Assembly (NCBI GenBank): GCA_945874195.1
Contig: CAMCFW010000086.1
Location: forward strand, 1 to 7,974
DNA from: Chryseobacterium gleum
GTDB lineage: Bacteria; Bacteroidota; Bacteroidia; UBA10329
Length of the DNA: 7,974 bases
Direction: 5' to 3'
The notes beneath the pieces are model-generated. The model did not search any database and was not told the origin of the DNA. It worked only from the letters and a program-made list of their open reading frames with translations. Below are positions 5,625-7,974 of this stretch, one piece after another. The translations under genes and the position numbers were made by a program. The stretch's first letter is position 1. The number at the start of each line of letters is the position of its first letter.

Positions 5625-7646
5625 TTACTTCATCCGCTGATTGTTCGCAAAGTTGGCATTCTCAACAAACACGCCTTGCGCGTTGAACAATCTTACCTTC
5701 CCATTCAGCACATCATTCGTCCATACGCCTTCCATTTTGGTGCCATCGGGCATGTGAAGTACACCGGGTCCATGGCGCACATCGTCTTTCCATTGGCCCT
5801 CAAAGCGCTGTTTGTTCGGCCAAAAGAAGGTGCCCCGACCATTACGTCTGTTGTTGGCCCAATCGCCTTCATAGCTCATTCCGTTCACCCACTTGAAGGT
5901 GCCTTTTCCTTGTTTTTTTCCGTCAACCCAATCTCCGGTATAATCCAGATCGTAGTGAAATTCCATTAGGTATGTGTCGGGGTTCTTCACCTGATGGATG
6001 ACATTGAATTTGCCTGGGTATTTTTGTATGGCAGGGTAGAGGTAGCGAGAGGTGGATGAATATCCCAACTGGTCCAATACCACGTGGGTCACACCCTTGT
6101 CGTGCATGCTCTTGATCAGTTCCTCTTTGTCCAACGTGTTCAAAAAGCCATCTACATAGCGATTGGCATACAGGTAGAACAATTGTCCTTTTCGGGTAGC
6201 AACAACGGCATCCTTAGGCAGATTCTTGCTTGCCCAAGTGGCCACATCGAAGTAGTTCTTAAACTGGTTCACATAGACGCCCTTCGCTCGATTTTCGAGT
6301 TCAACCACCCTTTTTTCGAGCTTGGTTTTTAGCGAAAAGAAAACCAGAAACGGAATAATAAGAACGATGAGCCAAGGATTGCTCCACTTCATTCGTTCGG
6401 CCACCATTTCGGGTATCTGCACCAATCCGTTGAGGGCTAGGAAAATGAGAATGGGAACGAGTGGCAGCATGAAACGGATGCCGAACCATGCCTCAGGCCA
6501 AAGGAATAGGATTCCGAACGTACCAGCAAGGTAAAGGCCAATGAGGATTCGATGATCCTTGAGCCTGAAAAGCCCGATGGCCATTAATAGAAATAGAAAA
6601 AAGGTGAGAATAAAGTCGTAAGTCGTTATTTCTACTTTGGCCCCTGGCATTCCTCTGCTAGTTGCGGACTGCTGCTTTTCTTCGAGGGTCAGTTCTTTAA
6701 CAGGCTCCTTCTTAGTGGTGTCGGCCGGAGCAGTTGGGTCAGCAGGCACTTCGGTTTGAAGCTGCGCCACCGTTTGCTTATAATCGATGGTCTCGAAGGG
6801 CAGCATTCCGCTGGTTATCTCCATGGCCAGGTAGCGTTTCACATTCATCGAAAAGCGCTTGGGCCAATCCGTCATTGTCATCGGTCCCATTTCGGGCCGA
6901 TAGGGGTTTTTCATGAACAGTTGATTGACATACGAATTGCCTCCCATCTTATGGCTTCTTATCTGCCAAGGGGCAATAAGTAGTACAAAACCAAGCACCA
7001 GCACCCCAGCATAACTCCATCGTTTCTGAAACAGCAGAATAAGGGTGAACGATATGACCAAGGACACCCCAAGCGTTCGGATATAAAACGCAAAGACCAT
7101 GGTAAGAAGGAACAGGAAGAATTTCCAGTTTTTCCAGACGGGCTTTTCAAAGTCGATGTAAACGAAGAGGAGCAACGTAATGGTGGCAACCAGCACAAAC
7201 GGTATCTCGCTGTACATGATCGTACTGTACTCGAGCAGATGATAGTTGAACAGTGTGAACAGACACGCCACGAACGAAAGGTGAATGTTCCGCGTCAGCG
7301 CTCTGAAGAGGAAGAACAATACGAACAGAGCGGCCAGCATGTAAAAACCGTTCGCTTTCTTAATGGTGGTGATCTTGGCAGAGAATAGCTTCATGGTCGC
7401 AGCGATCATGGCCGGATAACCGGGCGGAAAGTGATTGGCCGGTTGTTGTGCCTTTGTGTGAATGGCGCTGTATCCGTGGCCATTTGCCAGCGATTTACCA
7501 TAGATGTAATAATCCGCATTGTCGCCTCCCAAATGCACCTTCTTGTCAAAGATGCGGTCGTAAGTTTTGAAGAAGACAACGCTCAGAATGAACAGATAGA
7601 GCACAACCACCGCTCGATGGTTCAAGAATTTGTTGATTTTTTCCAT
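5625..7646 (-). CDS. GT39-like membrane glycosyltransferase with C-terminal MORN repeats
   Basis: The 673-residue product combines two modules in one frame. Residues 1-440 are an integral membrane glycosyltransferase of the GT39/ArnT (PMT) type with about eleven hydrophobic segments. The first outer loop has GGDNADYYIYGKSLANGHGY (40-59), whose acidic residues fit the catalytic position of the family, then HFPPGYPA (72-79). MYSEIPF (144-150) and IRFMLPLVPIL (390-400) are also typical. Such enzymes move a sugar from a polyprenyl-phosphate donor to an acceptor on the outer face of the inner membrane; donor and acceptor are unknown here. Residues 460-565 form the usual soluble C-terminal domain (WASKNLPKDAVVATRKG, GVTHVVLDQLG). 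Residues 569-659 are four MORN repeats. A Pro/Ala/Lys/Glu-rich stretch (293-336) lies in the long loop before residue 345. The ATG at 7646 starts just before the first membrane segment; the ATG at 7664 (six residues more) is possible. It converges on the SCO gene with a 14-bp gap. Confidence 0.85.
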   Translation of the reverse strand: MEKINKFLNHRAVVVLYLFILSVVFFKTYDRIFDKKVHLGGDNADYYIYGKSLANGHGYSAIHTKAQQPANHFPPGYPAMIAATMKLFSAKITTIKKANGFYMLAALFVLFFLFRALTRNIHLSFVACLFTLFNYHLLEYSTIMYSEIPFVLVATITLLLFVYIDFEKPVWKNWKFFLFLLTMVFAFYIRTLGVSLVISFTLILLFQKRWSYAGVLVLGFVLLIAPWQIRSHKMGGNSYVNQLFMKNPYRPEMGPMTMTDWPKRFSMNVKRYLAMEITSGMLPFETIDYKQTVAQLQTEVPADPTAPADTTKKEPVKELTLEEKQQSATSRGMPGAKVEITTYDFILTFFLFLLMAIGLFRLKDHRILIGLYLAGTFGILFLWPEAWFGIRFMLPLVPILIFLALNGLVQIPEMVAERMKWSNPWLIVLIIPFLVFFSLKTKLEKRVVELENRAKGVYVNQFKNYFDVATWASKNLPKDAVVATRKGQLFYLYANRYVDGFLNTLDKEELIKSMHDKGVTHVVLDQLGYSSTSRYLYPAIQKYPGKFNVIHQVKNPDTYLMEFHYDLDYTGDWVDGKKQGKGTFKWVNGMSYEGDWANNRRNGRGTFFWPNKQRFEGQWKDDVRHGPGVLHMPDGTKMEGVWTNDVLNGKVRLFNAQGVFVENANFANNQRMK
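5670..5942 (-). repeat. Four tandem MORN repeats encoded at the 3' end of the glycosyltransferase gene
   Basis: The repeats begin YTGDWVDGKKQGKGTF, SYEGDWANNRRNGRGTF, RFEGQWKDDVRHGPGV and KMEGVWTNDVLNGKV. They follow the YxGxWxxGxxxGxG pattern at a period of about 23 residues (569-659). The first three fit well, the fourth is degenerate, and a fragment of a fifth (FVENANFANN) closes the protein. MORN repeats form extended beta-hairpin arrays used in lipid or protein contacts; the role here is unknown. Confidence 0.85.
6639..6770 (-). other. Low-complexity segment in an outer loop of the glycosyltransferase
   Basis: This encodes residues 293-336, rich in Pro, Ala, Thr, Lys and Glu (for example VPADPTAPADTTKKEPVKEL). 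It lies in a loop of about 115 residues between membrane segments ending near 227 and starting near 345. It is probably disordered and exposed on the periplasmic side if the usual GT39 topology holds. Confidence 0.55.
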
Positions 7647-7693
7647 GCTGGACAGTGGTGCCATCTCATCGGCAGGTGTTGCCGAAGTGCCTG

Positions 7694-7701
7694 CGAATTT
7701 A
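7694..7701 (-). promoter_or_regulatory. Possible -7 box for the glycosyltransferase gene
   Basis: Read on the minus strand, TAAATTCG (7701-7694) is one mismatch from TAnnTTTG and has the same TTCGC core as the candidate in front of prfC. It would give a leader of about 40 bases before the ATG at 7646. It lies in the 88-bp gap after the upstream gene's stop. No good TTG -33 element was found, so read-through from upstream is equally possible. Confidence 0.3.
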
Positions 7702-7734
7702 ACAGATCTGCAAAGCTCTATAACAGGGTTGAAC

Positions 7735-7974
7735 TTACCAGAATGGTTCGACCGAAACGCTAAGTACGAAACGCGAAGCAAAGAGCGTTAGGATGAAAAC
7801 CACAACCACGGCCATTGATACGGAGCTAAGCCCTCCTTTCGAAATGCTGATATGTTTTGCCTTATAAAAAACCAAGCCCAACAACGCCACCAACAGAATG
7901 GGAACCAGACACATCATGCGGATGGACTGATAGCCAAAATCCATCGGAAACGTGCTGATGGCCACTATCACACA
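7735..7974 (-). CDS. C-terminal fragment of a hydrophobic membrane protein, N-terminus outside window
   Basis: The frame is open from the right edge to the TAA at 7735-7737, giving 79 codons of the 3' end of a gene. It encodes two predicted membrane segments (about MMCLVPILLVALLGLVFY and VSMAVVVVFILTLFASRFVL) separated by a short Lys/Ser/Gly-rich loop, and ends SVSVEPFW. The string SIRMMCLVPILL loosely resembles the R-x-LPLLP region of GT39-like enzymes, which would make it another glycosyltransferase, but the fragment is too short to assign. It precedes the glycosyltransferase gene on the same strand by 88 bp, so the two may be co-transcribed. The in-frame GTG at 7971 is probably internal and not the start. 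Confidence 0.6.
   Translation of the reverse strand, partial: CVIVAISTFPMDFGYQSIRMMCLVPILLVALLGLVFYKAKHISISKGGLSSVSMAVVVVFILTLFASRFVLSVSVEPFW

Noticed and set aside
7647..7781. N-terminal extension of the glycosyltransferase up to 7781
   Set aside because: The extra 45 residues are polar and unlike a family N-terminus, they overlap the upstream gene's stop and a candidate promoter, and a good ATG lies just before the first membrane segment.

Overview
The window looks like chromosomal DNA from a member of the Bacteroidota, probably Flavobacteriales-like. Three things suggest this. The genes show promoter elements of the TTTG / TAnnTTTG type. None of the six visible start codons has a Shine-Dalgarno-like purine tract in front of it. 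The gene content also fits: a secreted two-component-regulator-type propeller protein, a SCO-family protein with a single membrane anchor, and a GT39-type integral membrane glycosyltransferase. The assignment is inferred from style; no rRNA or other taxonomic marker is present.

Layout, left to right. (1) 1-1686, minus: a large secreted beta-propeller protein that runs off the left edge and carries an unusually long charged insertion between blades. (2) 1687-1762: a compact divergent promoter region. (3) 1763-2539, plus: a PhnP-type metallo-beta-lactamase-fold phosphodiesterase. (4) 2540-2742: a 203-bp spacer with little content. (5) 2743-4323, plus: prfC, peptide chain release factor 3. (6) 4327-4905, minus: an unrecognised protein with three predicted membrane segments, tail-to-tail with prfC at a 3-bp gap. 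(7) 4948-5610, plus: a SCO1/SenC-family copper/thiol protein, divergent from the previous gene across about 42 bp. (8) 5625-7646, minus: a GT39-like membrane glycosyltransferase whose C-terminus is fused in frame to MORN repeats, tail-to-tail with SCO at a 14-bp gap. (9) 7735-7974, minus: the C-terminal end of another hydrophobic protein that enters from the right edge.

The genes do not form one pathway. RF3 acts in translation termination, SCO in copper delivery or redox at the membrane, the MBL protein in hydrolysing an unidentified (probably cyclic phosphate-type) substrate, and the glycosyltransferase in transferring a lipid-linked sugar on the outer face of the inner membrane. The only plausible operon is the right-hand pair (partial membrane protein, then the glycosyltransferase). 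I saw no mobile element, CRISPR array, tRNA or rRNA. The most unusual items are the glycosyltransferase-MORN fusion, the long disordered insertion in the propeller protein, and promoter elements lying so close to start codons that leaderless or near-leaderless transcripts are expected.
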